64,000 bases of DNA from Candidatus Howiella intestinavium (GCA_904420585.1 CAJFVX010000003.1:45863-109862); one strand, 5' to 3'; counted from the first letter of the stretch, positions 15,620 through 24,331 are shown. The notes: generated by a model not told the origin, from the letters alone. Numbers and translations are program-made.

Positions 15620-17456
15620 ACCCAGAGGCATGCCCGGCCGGGGCCCCATGGGCGGCCCGCCCCGGGGCGGCCCCCACGGCCCTATGGTGCGGGAGAAACC
15701 CAAGAACGCCGCCGGCACTCTGAAGCGGTTGGTTATTTACATCGGAAAAAATAAGTATCTGCTTATGGGGCTGCTGGTGGTCATGCTGGCTGTGACCCTT
15801 CTCTCCCTGGCCGGCCCCGCCCTGCAGGCCGACGCCATCGACGCTATCACCATCACCGACAGCCGGCTGCAAGTGGACTTCCAGGGGCTGTTTAAAATGC
15901 TGGTCCTGCTGGGGATTACCTATGTCCTTTCCTCGGTGTTTACCTACTTTCAGGGCATCTTCGCCGCCAAGCTGTCCCAGACCACCGTCCGGAACATGCG
16001 GGCCGACCTCTTTTCCAAAATCGAGCGGCTGCCCATCCGGTATCTGGACACCCATCAGCACGGCGACATCATGTCCCGCATGACCAACGATGTGGAGAAC
16101 GTCTCCAACACCATCTCCCAGTCCATCGCCTCCCTTTTCTCCAGCGTGCTGACCATTCTGGGCACCCTGGTGATTATGCTCTCCTACAACCCCCTTATGA
16201 CCCTGGTCAGCATTGTCACCGTGCCCTTGAGTTTGCTGGCCAGCGTCTATATGTCCAGGTTCATGCGCAAGTACTTTCTGCGCCAGCAGACCCTGCTTGG
16301 CAACCTCAACGGCCATATCGAAGAAATGGTCACCGGCTACAAGACGGTTATGGCCTACGGCCGGGAGGCCCGGGCAGTGGAGGAATTTTCCGAGATAAGC
16401 GGCAACCTGAAAAACTGCAGCATCCGGGCCCAGATTTTCGGCGGCGTCATGGGGCCGCTGATGAACTTCATCGGCAATTTCGGCTATCTGCTCATTGCGG
16501 TAGCGGGCGGCTACATGGCCCTGCACGGCGTGATTACCGTCGGCGTCATCCAGGCCTTCCTCATCTACTCCAAGCAGTTTACCCGCCCCATCACCGAAGT
16601 GGCCAACCAGTACGCCCAAATCCTTACGGCCATGGCCGGCGCCGAACGGGTTTTCGCCGTCATGGATCACCCCTCCGAGGACGCGGGGGGCGACGCCCCG
16701 GTAACGCCCGAAAACGTCAGGGGCGACCTCTCCTTCCGGCACATCGACTTTTCCTACATCCCCGGCGAGCAGGTGCTCAAGGACTTTCAGCTGGAGGTAA
16801 AGAGCGGCCAGAAAATCGCCATCGTAGGGGCCACCGGGTCGGGCAAGACCACCGTGGTCAACCTGCTGACCCGCTTTTATGATGTGGACGGCGGGGAAAT
16901 CCTGCTGGACGGGGTCAACATCCGGGACATCCCCAAGGACAACCTGCGCCGCTCCATCGCCATCGTCCTGCAGGACACCGTCCTTTTCTCGGACACGGTG
17001 GCCGCCAACATCCGCTACGGCCGGCTGGACGCCTCCATGGAGGAGGTCAAGGCGGCGGCCGCCGCGGCCAATGCCGATTTGTTTATCGAGCGGCTGCCCG
17101 AGGGGTATGACACCGTCTTAAGCGAATCGGGCGGCAATTTAAGCGGCGGCCAGCGGCAGCTGCTGTCCATCGCCCGGGCGGTGCTGGCCAACCCCAAAAT
17201 CCTTATTCTGGACGAGGCCACCTCCAGTGTGGACACCCGCACCGAAATGCACATCCAGCAGGCCATGATAGCCCTGATGCAGAACCGCACCAGCCTTATC
17301 ATCGCCCACCGGCTGTCCACCATCCGGGACGCCGACAAAATCATCGTCATCGACGGCGGCCGGGTGGCCGAGTCGGGCAGCCACGAGGAGCTGCTGGAAA
17401 AGAAGGGCTGCTACTACCGGCTGTATCAAAACCAATTTGCAGGCAAACAGATATAA
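15612..17456 (+). CDS. ABC exporter half-transporter, subunit with canonical catalytic site
   Basis: 614 residues from the ATG at 15612, which overlaps the upstream stop and has AAAGGAGG in front. A Pro/Gly-rich N-terminus of about 30 residues precedes a six-helix membrane domain and a nucleotide-binding domain with Walker A GATGSGKTT, Q-loop IVLQDTVLF, signature LSGGQRQLLSIARAVL and Walker B ILILDEATSSVD with the catalytic glutamate intact, then the H-loop IAHRLSTI. With the preceding subunit it should form a heterodimer in the cytoplasmic membrane. A strong terminator follows, so marR and the two transporter genes form a closed operon. Confidence 0.92.
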   Translation: MPEPRGMPGRGPMGGPPRGGPHGPMVREKPKNAAGTLKRLVIYIGKNKYLLMGLLVVMLAVTLLSLAGPALQADAIDAITITDSRLQVDFQGLFKMLVLLGITYVLSSVFTYFQGIFAAKLSQTTVRNMRADLFSKIERLPIRYLDTHQHGDIMSRMTNDVENVSNTISQSIASLFSSVLTILGTLVIMLSYNPLMTLVSIVTVPLSLLASVYMSRFMRKYFLRQQTLLGNLNGHIEEMVTGYKTVMAYGREARAVEEFSEISGNLKNCSIRAQIFGGVMGPLMNFIGNFGYLLIAVAGGYMALHGVITVGVIQAFLIYSKQFTRPITEVANQYAQILTAMAGAERVFAVMDHPSEDAGGDAPVTPENVRGDLSFRHIDFSYIPGEQVLKDFQLEVKSGQKIAIVGATGSGKTTVVNLLTRFYDVDGGEILLDGVNIRDIPKDNLRRSIAIVLQDTVLFSDTVAANIRYGRLDASMEEVKAAAAAANADLFIERLPEGYDTVLSESGGNLSGGQRQLLSIARAVLANPKILILDEATSSVDTRTEMHIQQAMIALMQNRTSLIIAHRLSTIRDADKIIVIDGGRVAESGSHEELLEKKGCYYRLYQNQFAGKQI

Positions 17457-17465
17457 CCCTTTCTT

Positions 17466-17503
17466 CCCCGCCGGCTTTTTCCGAGAGCCGGCGGGGATTT
17501 TTC
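17466..17503 (+). terminator. Terminator of the marR-ABC operon
   Basis: CCCCGCCGGCT (17466-17476) pairs with AGCCGGCGGGG (17486-17496), followed by atttttcc. Confidence 0.85.
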
Positions 17504-17686
17504 CTGTATGCCTCTGACTGGGCATCCCCGTTTTTTCGCACGGGAAAATAAAAACGCCCCTCTTTCTGTCGAATTTTCTCACAAATTGTGTTATGATAAA
17601 TTTGTACAGTATAATTGCGCGGTTTATCTGCGCCCAAGTGACCCGCTGTGCGGCATTTTCATACGAAAAAGAGCGTGGTTATTCCT

Positions 17687-19507
17687 ATGGACAAACTGGA
17701 GGCTTTGAAAACCTATTTCGGGCATACCGCCTTCCGAGAGGGGCAGGAAGCGATTATCGACAGCCTGCTCTCCGGCCGGGACGTATTGGCCGTCATGCCC
17801 ACCGGTGCCGGCAAGTCGGTGTGCTACCAGATTCCCGCCCTGCTGATGCGGGGGATTACCCTGGTGGTCTCCCCTCTCATCTCCCTGATGAAGGATCAGG
17901 TGGGGGCTTTGCTGGAGGCCGGCGTCCCCGCCGCCTATATCAACAGCTCCCTGACGCCGGGCCAATCCCGGCTGGCCCTGGAGCGGGCGGCGGCCGGGCG
18001 GTATAAAATCATCTACGTGGCCCCTGAGCGGCTGACCACCCCCTCCTTCCTGCGCTTCGCCCAGGGCGCGCCCATCGGCCTGCTGGCCGTGGACGAGGCC
18101 CACTGCATTTCCCAATGGGGGCAGGACTTCCGCCCCAGCTACCTGAAAATCGCCGAATTTGTGGAGCTTCTGGGCCGCCGGCCGGTGGTGGGGGCTTTCA
18201 CCGCCACGGCCACCAAAAAGGTCAAGGTGGATATCGCCGACGCCTTAGGGCTGCGAGAACCCTTCTGCATCACCACCGGCTTCGACCGGAAAAATCTCTA
18301 TTTCGCCGTGGAGCATCCGGGGAACAAGCTGGACGCTTTGCGGGCGCTGATTGCGGCAGAACCGGACAAGTCGGGCATTGTTTACTGCTCCACCCGCAAA
18401 AACGTGGAGCAGGTATGCGACGCCCTCTGCGGCTGGGGCGTCCCCGCCACCCGCTACCACGCCGGCCTGCCCGACGGGGAGCGCCATGCCAACCAGGAGG
18501 ACTTTCTTTTTGACCGCAAACCGGTCATGGTGGCCACCAATGCCTTCGGCATGGGCATCGACAAGTCCAATGTGTCCTACGTCATTCACTACAACATGCC
18601 CAAGGACATGGAGAGCTACTATCAGGAGGCCGGCCGGGCTGGACGGGATGGCTCCCCCGCCCGCTGCACTATCCTGTACAGCGGGGCCGATGTGCGCACC
18701 AACCAGTTTCTCCTTGAGCACAGCGAGCCCAATCCCGATTTGGACGAGGAGATGCAGGCGGCCGTCCGGGAGCGGGAACGGGAGCGGCTGAAACGTATGA
18801 CCTTCTACTGCACCACGGCCGACTGCCTGCGGGCCTATATCCTCCGCTACTTCGGGGAGCCGGCTGCCGACTACTGCGGGGCCTGTTCCAACTGCGAGAC
18901 GGGGGCCCAGACGGTGGACGCCACCGCCGACGCAAGGGCGGCCCTTGGCTGTGTGGCCTCCCTCAACCGCCGGTTCGGGATAAAGCTGTTTATGGACATC
19001 CTGCGGGGCAGCAAAAGCGAGCGCATCCTGCGTATGCGGCTGGACAAGTCGCCCCATTACGGGACCCTTCATCAGCAGAGTGAAAAGTATGTGCGTGCCC
19101 TCTTCAATACCCTGCTGGCCCAGGGCTATACCGCTCTGACCGAAGGGGAGTATCCCGTTCTGTATCTGACCCGGAAGGCCGGGGGGATTTTGGAGGGGGC
19201 GGAAGGGCTGACCCTGCGCCTGCCGAAGGAAAGGGTGCATACGGCGGCCGTGCCGGACACCGACATAGCGGTTCCGGAGCTGTTCGCCCGCCTGAAGGAC
19301 CTGCGGAGCCGGCTGGCCAAGTCCGGCCGAGTGCCGGCCTATGTTATCTTTACCGACGCCAGCCTCCGGGACATGTGCCGCAAACTCCCCCGGACGCCGG
19401 TGGAATTTCTGGAGGTATCCGGCGTGGGCCGGGCCAAGATGGAACGGTACGGAAGGGCGTTTTTGGAGGAAATCGAGGCCTACTGCTATCAGAATGGGAA
19501 AGCCTAG
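17687..19507 (+). CDS. recQ: ATP-dependent DNA helicase RecQ
   Basis: 606 residues from the ATG at 17687; an upstream GTG at 17648 has no better ribosome-binding site, and the site at 17687 is itself weak, so the start is not certain. RecQ motifs in order: AFREGQ (motif 0), MPTGAGKSVCYQ (I), VDEAHCISQWG (II), FTATATKKV (III), GIVYCSTRKNVE (IV) and QEAGRAGRDG (VI). They are followed by the RecQ-C zinc site (C-x-n-C..CGACSNC), a winged helix, and a C-terminal HRDC domain (ELFARLKDLRSRLAK ... EVSGVGRAKMERYG). It unwinds DNA 3'-5' in recombination and fork repair. It stands alone between terminators. Confidence 0.93.
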   Translation: MDKLEALKTYFGHTAFREGQEAIIDSLLSGRDVLAVMPTGAGKSVCYQIPALLMRGITLVVSPLISLMKDQVGALLEAGVPAAYINSSLTPGQSRLALERAAAGRYKIIYVAPERLTTPSFLRFAQGAPIGLLAVDEAHCISQWGQDFRPSYLKIAEFVELLGRRPVVGAFTATATKKVKVDIADALGLREPFCITTGFDRKNLYFAVEHPGNKLDALRALIAAEPDKSGIVYCSTRKNVEQVCDALCGWGVPATRYHAGLPDGERHANQEDFLFDRKPVMVATNAFGMGIDKSNVSYVIHYNMPKDMESYYQEAGRAGRDGSPARCTILYSGADVRTNQFLLEHSEPNPDLDEEMQAAVRERERERLKRMTFYCTTADCLRAYILRYFGEPAADYCGACSNCETGAQTVDATADARAALGCVASLNRRFGIKLFMDILRGSKSERILRMRLDKSPHYGTLHQQSEKYVRALFNTLLAQGYTALTEGEYPVLYLTRKAGGILEGAEGLTLRLPKERVHTAAVPDTDIAVPELFARLKDLRSRLAKSGRVPAYVIFTDASLRDMCRKLPRTPVEFLEVSGVGRAKMERYGRAFLEEIEAYCYQNGKA

Positions 19508-19525
19508 GGCCGTATGGATGCGAAA

Positions 19526-19559
19526 ACCGGCCCCGCTCGTCTGCGGGGCCGGTCTTTCT
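19526..19559. terminator. Terminator after recQ, possibly shared with the convergent XRE gene
   Basis: CCGGCCCCGC (19527-19536) pairs with GCGGGGCCGG (19543-19552). The plus strand continues tctttctg, and the minus strand has ttttcg after the stem. Confidence 0.75.
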
Positions 19560-19564
19560 GCAGG

Positions 19565-19782
19565 CTAGGGCAGGGGCCGCATTTCATCGGTAAAGCCCAG
19601 GATGTAATCGGCGGAAACCCGGTAATATCGGCAGAGGGTTATCAGATGCCGCAGGGGCAGTTCGTTGGCGCCCCGCTCATACCGGGCATACATGGTCTGG
19701 GAGGTTCCCGGATTTCTGCAATTTCCTGCTGGGACTTATCATGATCCTCCCGCAGATCCCGGATGCGTTTTCTGTAAAGCAT
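19565..19782 (-). pseudogene. XRE/Cro-type helix-turn-helix regulator interrupted by a one-base frameshift
   Basis: Reading down from the ATG at 19782 (preceded by an AAAGGGGGG site) gives MLYRKRIRDLREDHDKSQQE then IAEI. After this the frame must slip by one base near 19704-19713 to continue as GTSQTMYARYERGANELPLR, then HLITLCRYYRVSADYILGFT and DEMRPLP with a stop at 19565. The total of 218 nt is one short of a 72-residue HTH_3 protein, so one base is missing in the codon before GTS. Without the slip the protein ends after about 46 residues. Either this is a real inactivating deletion or a sequencing error in a CCCGG run. It is divergent from the nuclease-like gene across an array of palindromic half-sites and is the obvious regulator of that gene. 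Confidence 0.75.
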
Positions 19783-19828
19783 TTCCGCCCCCCTTTCGGC
19801 CTTTTGGGGTTATTTTATCAAAGTAAAA

Positions 19829-19863
19829 ATATTTACTATTAACTTTAGTAAATATATTTACTA
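19829..19863. promoter_or_regulatory. Operator array of three ATATTTACTA half-sites
   Basis: ATATTTACTA at 19829-19838 and its exact complement TAGTAAATAT at 19846-19855 form a perfect 10-bp inverted repeat with a 7-nt spacer. A third exact copy, ATATTTACTA, occupies 19854-19863. A degenerate fourth copy (AAAGTAAA) precedes them near 19820. The array covers the promoter of the plus-strand gene and fits binding of the XRE regulator. Confidence 0.7.
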
Positions 19864-19867
19864 TAAT
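19839..19867 (+). promoter_or_regulatory. Promoter of the PD-(D/E)XK-like gene, embedded in the operator
   Basis: -35 TTAACT (19839-19844), 17-bp spacer, consensus -10 TATAAT (19862-19867). Both elements overlap the repeats, so a bound repressor would block it. Confidence 0.7.
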
Positions 19868-19912
19868 ATAGAAAAATATACTAAGAACCATTCTAATGAG
19901 GAGGGGACTCTC

Positions 19913-20668
19913 ATGTCTTCCGTAACCCAAAGGATAAAGCAAATCAAACAGCCCCGGGGCGGCTACCTGCCGCCGGCGCAGTTTTCCGTCACGCCCCTGT
20001 CCGATGGCCGGGAACTGTACCCGGCTGAGAATCTCCATGCATCCACCGTGGGCCTGGCCGTGGATTATCTGACCCGCTGCGCCTCCGGCACAGATCCGCA
20101 GACGGCTTTCCAGATTTCCATAGCAGGCGCGAAACTCATCGGGGAGGAATCCAGGGCCAGGGCCCTTGCGGGGAAGGTAAAGGGATTGGACAAGGCTTCC
20201 ATCGACGCCGCCTGCAAGCTGTCCGGCTACGACGTCTGCTTCCGGGCGGGGCCGGCTTGGTACCGCCCGGTGGAGGAAATCCGGCCCGACGCCGATACGA
20301 CAGAAAACATCCGTATCCTGGCAGACAGAAGCCTTGCCTTTTTCCGGCAGTATGGGCCGGTGGTAAAGGACGGCCTTACCTTTAAGGGTGGCTATACGGA
20401 TCTTATAACCTCGGGCGACGGCGATTTTCTCACTGCGGATACCCTTTGGGATTTTAAGGTCTCTTCTGCAAAGCCCACCAAAGACCACACCTTACAGCTG
20501 CTTATCTACTATCTGATGGGCATTCACTCCATCCATCCGGAATACGAATGTATCCGGCGGCTGGGGCTGTACAATCCCCGGCTGAACCTGGTTTATCTAA
20601 AGGAAATATCCCAAATCCCCGACGATGTTATCCGGACGGTTTCCGCCGAGGTCATCGGCTACAAATAA
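19913..20668 (+). CDS. PD-(D/E)XK nuclease-like protein of unknown function
   Basis: 251 residues, with GAGGAGGGG before the ATG. I do not recognise a named family, but residues 158-200 carry a RecB/Cas4-like core: GGYTD with D163, then WDFK with D180 and K182, followed 12 residues on by QLLIYY (Q195, Y199). That order (D, D-x-K, Q-xxx-Y) is characteristic of PD-(D/E)XK phosphodiesterases. The N-terminus has a basic KQIKQPRGGYLPPAQF stretch and a helical region NLHASTVGLAVDYLTR. There is no signal peptide or membrane segment, so it is cytoplasmic. It is controlled from a promoter buried in XRE-type half-sites and paired with a frameshifted XRE gene, which suggests a defence, stress or toxin-antitoxin-like module. 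Nuclease activity is inferred only from the motif. Confidence 0.65.
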   Translation: MSSVTQRIKQIKQPRGGYLPPAQFSVTPLSDGRELYPAENLHASTVGLAVDYLTRCASGTDPQTAFQISIAGAKLIGEESRARALAGKVKGLDKASIDAACKLSGYDVCFRAGPAWYRPVEEIRPDADTTENIRILADRSLAFFRQYGPVVKDGLTFKGGYTDLITSGDGDFLTADTLWDFKVSSAKPTKDHTLQLLIYYLMGIHSIHPEYECIRRLGLYNPRLNLVYLKEISQIPDDVIRTVSAEVIGYK

Positions 20669-20685
20669 TCCTTCCCCATAAACCT

Positions 20686-20728
20686 TGCGCCCCGGCAGGG
20701 CAACCTATCCTGCCGGGGCGCATTTTTC
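20686..20728. terminator. Terminator between the nuclease-like gene and hsp20
   Basis: TGCGCCCCGGCAGG (20686-20699) pairs with CCTGCCGGGGCGCA (20709-20722), followed by ttttt on the plus strand. It touches the hsp20 stop codon. Confidence 0.85.
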
Positions 20729-21129
20729 TACTGAATGGGAATCTGCCGGGGAGGCGGGCCGTCCTCCGGCCGGGATTTGGGCAGGGTCAGGCAGAGCAGG
20801 CCGTCCCGGTAAGAGGCCTCAATGCCCTCGGTCCGGACGCCGGCCAGGGAAAACTGCCGGAAAAAGCCGGCCGCCGCCTGTTTCTGCCCCTCCTTTTCCT
20901 CCCGCCGGGCGGCTTTGACCGTAAGTCCCCCGTCCTTTTCCTCTATGCGGATATCCTCCCTGCGAAAGCCCGGCAGGGCGATTTTCAAGAGATACCTGTC
21001 CCCCTCATCGGAAAACTCCGAGCGGAAGGGGCCGAATAAGGACCCCAGGCCGGCAAAAAGGTCCTGCTCTATCTGGTTCAGATACTGCCAAAGGGCGTCC
21101 TCCCGGCCGTAGGGCTGCAAATCCGACAT
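20728..21129 (-). CDS. Hsp20/alpha-crystallin family small heat-shock protein
   Basis: 133 residues from the ATG at 21129, preceded by AAGGAGG; the longer frame would need a TTG at 21150. The alpha-crystallin domain spans about residues 35-125: YLLKIALPGFRREDIRIEEKDGGLTVKA, then FRQFSLAG and YRDGLLCLTLPK, ending with the I-x-I tail motif (RQIPIQ). It is an ATP-independent holdase that keeps unfolding cytoplasmic proteins soluble. It is a single gene between terminators; no CIRCE or HrcA site was noticed upstream. Confidence 0.9.
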   Translation of the reverse strand: MSDLQPYGREDALWQYLNQIEQDLFAGLGSLFGPFRSEFSDEGDRYLLKIALPGFRREDIRIEEKDGGLTVKAARREEKEGQKQAAAGFFRQFSLAGVRTEGIEASYRDGLLCLTLPKSRPEDGPPPRQIPIQ

Positions 21130-21154
21130 GGCTGTTCCTCCTTCTGCCAAAATG

Positions 21155-21189
21155 GGGGCGGCGGGCGTCCGTTCAACGCCCGCCGCCCC
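21155..21189 (-). terminator. Terminator of the ABC-2 transporter operon
   Basis: A perfect 14-bp stem (GGGGCGGCGGGCGT at 21155-21168 with its complement at 21176-21189). On the minus strand it is followed by catttt. Confidence 0.75.
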
Positions 21190-21221
21190 TTATCAGCATA
21201 TGCAGCGGTCTGGCCGGCGGT

Positions 21222-22205
21222 CTATGCAGACTTACCTCCTATAGAACCGGCCGCTATCAAAAACAGGGCGGTACAGGCCGCACAGGAAAGAAGGGTCAGC
21301 CAGAAGTATTCCAGAAAGGGATAGGGCTGCAGCAGTCCGTCCCACCAGACAAAGATATATTTCCAGCGGCCGGGGACCTGGTACAGGGCGTAGGATACCG
21401 CCGAAAGGCCCAGTGCCTTCACCAGGGCGCTGAAGACCGTGGCGCTGCCGGCCGATAAAAACAGAATGAGGGCGGCCAGGGCGCAGAGGCCCCCGCAGCT
21501 GCCTGCGGCGTACAGCGCCGCCCCAAGGCCCGCCGATATATCCCAGCCGGCCGACGGCAGCAGGGCGGTCATCCCGGCGGCGGGCAGGCCCAGCATACCG
21601 GCGGCAAAGGCCGCTTTTGAAAGGCAGAAGAGAAGGTCCGTCCCCAGGGCCAGCACCAATCCCAGGGCGCACTTTACCCGGCAGACCCGCCGCCGGCCGG
21701 CCGTGGCGCAGACCGTCTGCCAGACGCCCCATTCCCGTTCCCTGGCGAACACCCCCGCCAGCAGGAAAACAAGGCAGGGCGCCAGCAGCACCTCCGGATA
21801 GCCCGACTGGAAAAAGAGCCTCCAGCCCGTGTCGTACACAAAGCTTTCCCCGGCGGCCCCCGCTTCCAGCATATCCTGCATACGGGCTGCAATCCGCTCC
21901 CGGGCGGCGGCCTCCCGCTCCAGCGCCTGCCGGGCCGCCTGGGCGTCCCAGTCGTCCGATTCTCCAGACAGGGCGGCCAGCTGCTCCTGCACCCCCTCCA
22001 GGGCGGCCGACGCCTCGGTCAAGAGCGCAGGCGTCACCGGCTGCCGGTATTGCCCGCAAAGGGTGCGGTAGACGGCTTCGTTTTCGTCGATGGCCGTCCG
22101 ATAGACCGACAGGGCCGCATAGCCTATACTCAAAAGGAGAAAGAAAAGGGCGGCCAGCAGCAGCAAAGACCGCAGCTTTCTGCATTCGCCCCGTATTTCC
22201 CGCAT
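21222..22205 (-). CDS. ABC-2 type transporter permease, second subunit
   Basis: 327 residues with AAGGAGGGA before the ATG. An N-terminal helix (about 12-32) is followed by a long soluble coiled segment rich in Glu/Ala (about 35-115), then five further hydrophobic helices. This is the layout of ABC-2 permeases with a large first extracytoplasmic loop. It is the last of four genes transcribed on the minus strand, 21 nt after a longer permease of the same design, so the two may form a heterodimeric channel for the ATPase encoded upstream. There is no sign of the transported compound. Confidence 0.75.
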   Translation of the reverse strand: MREIRGECRKLRSLLLLAALFFLLLSIGYAALSVYRTAIDENEAVYRTLCGQYRQPVTPALLTEASAALEGVQEQLAALSGESDDWDAQAARQALEREAAARERIAARMQDMLEAGAAGESFVYDTGWRLFFQSGYPEVLLAPCLVFLLAGVFAREREWGVWQTVCATAGRRRVCRVKCALGLVLALGTDLLFCLSKAAFAAGMLGLPAAGMTALLPSAGWDISAGLGAALYAAGSCGGLCALAALILFLSAGSATVFSALVKALGLSAVSYALYQVPGRWKYIFVWWDGLLQPYPFLEYFWLTLLSCAACTALFLIAAGSIGGKSA

Positions 22206-22226
22206 CCTGTTCCCTCCTTCCCGGCC

Positions 22227-23444
22227 CTAGGCCACGGCCAGCCGGCCGGATAAGCCGGACAGCTCACGGTATCCCACGGCCGCCAGCAGGGATAGGGGCA
22301 GCCAGATAAGCAGGCCGGCCTCCCGCACCGTCAGGGGAAAGCCCCAAAAATTCTCATAGGCGGTGCGCACCCAAAGCTCCCGGCCGGAAGCCAGGGCAAA
22401 GGGGCTGTGGAGATACACGGCCTCCATCCAGGGCCAGCCGGTCATATTGCCCGCCAGCTGCAGAACCACCGGCAGGAAGACGAGGATTCCCCCGGCGGCA
22501 CTGCCGCAAATCCGGGTGAAAAAGCAGACCATCCAGCCTATGCCGGTTAAAACAGCAAATTTGACCCCCGCGCCCACAAGCAGGGTTTTCATAAGGGAAT
22601 AGGAATCCCCCGCCTCGGCAAGGTAGTTTTGCAGCCGTCCGGAAAGCAGGGCCGGCCAGGCGGCCGGATGAAAAGCCAGGGCGCAGATAAACTCCACACA
22701 TATCCCCACGGCGGCCAGAACCGGCACGCAGAGGAGTTTTGTCCAGAGAATGCGGGAACGACGGCAGGTGGCTTGGGTCAGGGGGAGGACGCCGGCCTGC
22801 TGCTCCGCGCCGGCCAGCAGGGCCGACAGAATCAGCACAAAGAGCAGCGCCCACACGCCGTATAAAAAACTTTCCAGCAGCTTCCCGCCCTCTTGGGGGT
22901 TAAAGAACCGTTGGGGAGCCTGCATATCCTCCGCCGCCTGTATAACCCGCTCCGCCCGGCGGGTTTCGTAGTTTACGCCGCCCTCGAACCATTCCAGGGT
23001 CTGCCGGGCCGTTTCGGCCTTTTCGTCCCATTTCTCGGTCTGCCGCATCAGGGCGTCGTAGTCCATAAAAAGGGCGCTTACCGCATTCCGCTGCTCTTCC
23101 GTGGCCGTATCAAACTCCCATACGGGCGAACGCTCGGCCGCCACCTTCTCCCCCGCCGCATATCCCCCGCCATCCCTTTTCATGACAAGGGAAGCGTCAA
23201 AGGGAGTATTGGCGAAAACCGCCTGGCCGAAGGGGCCCTTGGCCTCGGCCTCCTTGGCGGCCAGGGCGGCATAGTTTTCCATGGACAAGGGGCCTTCCAA
23301 AGCCGTCGCCAGGGCGTTATATTCGGCCGGGACCCGGTTCCGATACACCGTGCCGTTCACCGCCATGCAGCCGGCCAAAAGCAGCAGGGCCACCGCCAGG
23401 GCTATGGGACTGCGGAGAAGTTTGCGGATTTCATAGCCAAACAT
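22227..23444 (-). CDS. ABC-2 type transporter permease, first subunit
   Basis: 405 residues. The start MFGYEIRKLLRSPIALAVALLLLAG has the cytoplasmic amphipathic MxxxxxKLxRSP element common in ABC-2 permeases, then a first membrane helix. A soluble region of about 150 residues (external loop, residues 30-175) and at least five more membrane helices follow. Its start codon lies 2 nt beyond the stop of the ATPase gene, indicating translational coupling. With the following permease and the ATPase it should form one complex. Confidence 0.8.
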   Translation of the reverse strand: MFGYEIRKLLRSPIALAVALLLLAGCMAVNGTVYRNRVPAEYNALATALEGPLSMENYAALAAKEAEAKGPFGQAVFANTPFDASLVMKRDGGGYAAGEKVAAERSPVWEFDTATEEQRNAVSALFMDYDALMRQTEKWDEKAETARQTLEWFEGGVNYETRRAERVIQAAEDMQAPQRFFNPQEGGKLLESFLYGVWALLFVLILSALLAGAEQQAGVLPLTQATCRRSRILWTKLLCVPVLAAVGICVEFICALAFHPAAWPALLSGRLQNYLAEAGDSYSLMKTLLVGAGVKFAVLTGIGWMVCFFTRICGSAAGGILVFLPVVLQLAGNMTGWPWMEAVYLHSPFALASGRELWVRTAYENFWGFPLTVREAGLLIWLPLSLLAAVGYRELSGLSGRLAVA

Positions 23445-23446
23445 CC

Positions 23447-24331
23447 TTATCCCTCCTCCGCTCCGTCGCCGCCGAAGAGGGCGTAATACACATCCTCCAG
23501 CCGGGGCTCGGCCGGCCGGCTGCCCGGCAGGGGCTGGCCCTCGGTGTAATAGCGCACCAGGCTGCCCCCGTCTTCCCGCCGGACGGATATAACCTGGCAG
23601 GCGGCCTCTTCCTCCAGCCGCGCAAGTTTCTCCCCCTCCAGCAGGGCCGTATATACCCCGCCGGAGAGGGCGGCCACGGCCTCCTGCAGAGAACCCTGCA
23701 CGGCAATCTCCCCCCGGCGCAGGAAAAACACCCGGTCGGCTATCCGCTCCAAGTCCCGGATGATATGGGTGGAATAGAAGACAATCCGGTCCCCCGACAG
23801 GGAGGAAAGCAGGTTTAAGAGGGTGGAACGCTCCTTGGGATCCAGCCCCACGGTGGGTTCGTCGAGAATCAGGATGTCCGGCCGGGCCGTCATGGCCGCC
23901 GCGATGAGAAGCCGCTGGCGCATACCGCCTGAATAGGTTTTGGTCTTCCGCTTTGCCGCGTCGGACAGGTGGAACTGCTCCAGCAGCTCGGCCGCCGACT
24001 GTCTGGCCGCCTTGTATGACAGCCCCTTCAGCCGGCCGAAATAGGTCAGAAATTCCGCCCCCGTAAAATTGGGGTAGACCCCGGCGCTTTGGGGCAGATA
24101 GCCGATATGCTCATAATATTTTTCCTTATATTCCCTGATATCCCGCCCGTCCAGGAGAATCCGGCCGGCAGTAGGCTTTAAAAGGCCGGCCGCCAGCTTC
24201 ATCCAGGTGCTCTTTCCCGCGCCGTTGGGGCCTATGAGGCCGTATACCCCCGGCGTCAAATCCAGTGTGACCGGCGAGAGGGCTTTTATATCGCCGTAGG
24301 ATTTGCATAAACCTTCAAAACGCCACTGCAT
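23447..24331 (-). CDS. ABC transporter ATP-binding protein
   Basis: 294 residues. Walker A GPNGAGKST (about residue 35), Q-loop YLPQSAGVYPNF, signature YSGGMRQRLLIAAAM, Walker B LILDEPTVGLDP with the catalytic glutamate, and the H-loop histidine in YSTHII are all intact. The C-terminal about 80 residues are a DUF4162-like extension common in ATPases that pair with ABC-2 permeases. It lies 12 nt after the lipoprotein gene and abuts the permease gene. It probably energises export or lipid-bilayer remodelling, possibly of an antimicrobial peptide; this is inferred from the class only. Confidence 0.9.
   Translation of the reverse strand: MQWRFEGLCKSYGDIKALSPVTLDLTPGVYGLIGPNGAGKSTWMKLAAGLLKPTAGRILLDGRDIREYKEKYYEHIGYLPQSAGVYPNFTGAEFLTYFGRLKGLSYKAARQSAAELLEQFHLSDAAKRKTKTYSGGMRQRLLIAAAMTARPDILILDEPTVGLDPKERSTLLNLLSSLSGDRIVFYSTHIIRDLERIADRVFFLRRGEIAVQGSLQEAVAALSGGVYTALLEGEKLARLEEEAACQVISVRREDGGSLVRYYTEGQPLPGSRPAEPRLEDVYYALFGGDGAEEG

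Noticed and set aside
21232..22185. 317-codon minus-strand frame overlapping the second ABC-2 permease
   Set aside because: Arg/Gly/Ala-rich shadow in another frame; the real frame has membrane helices and a good start site.
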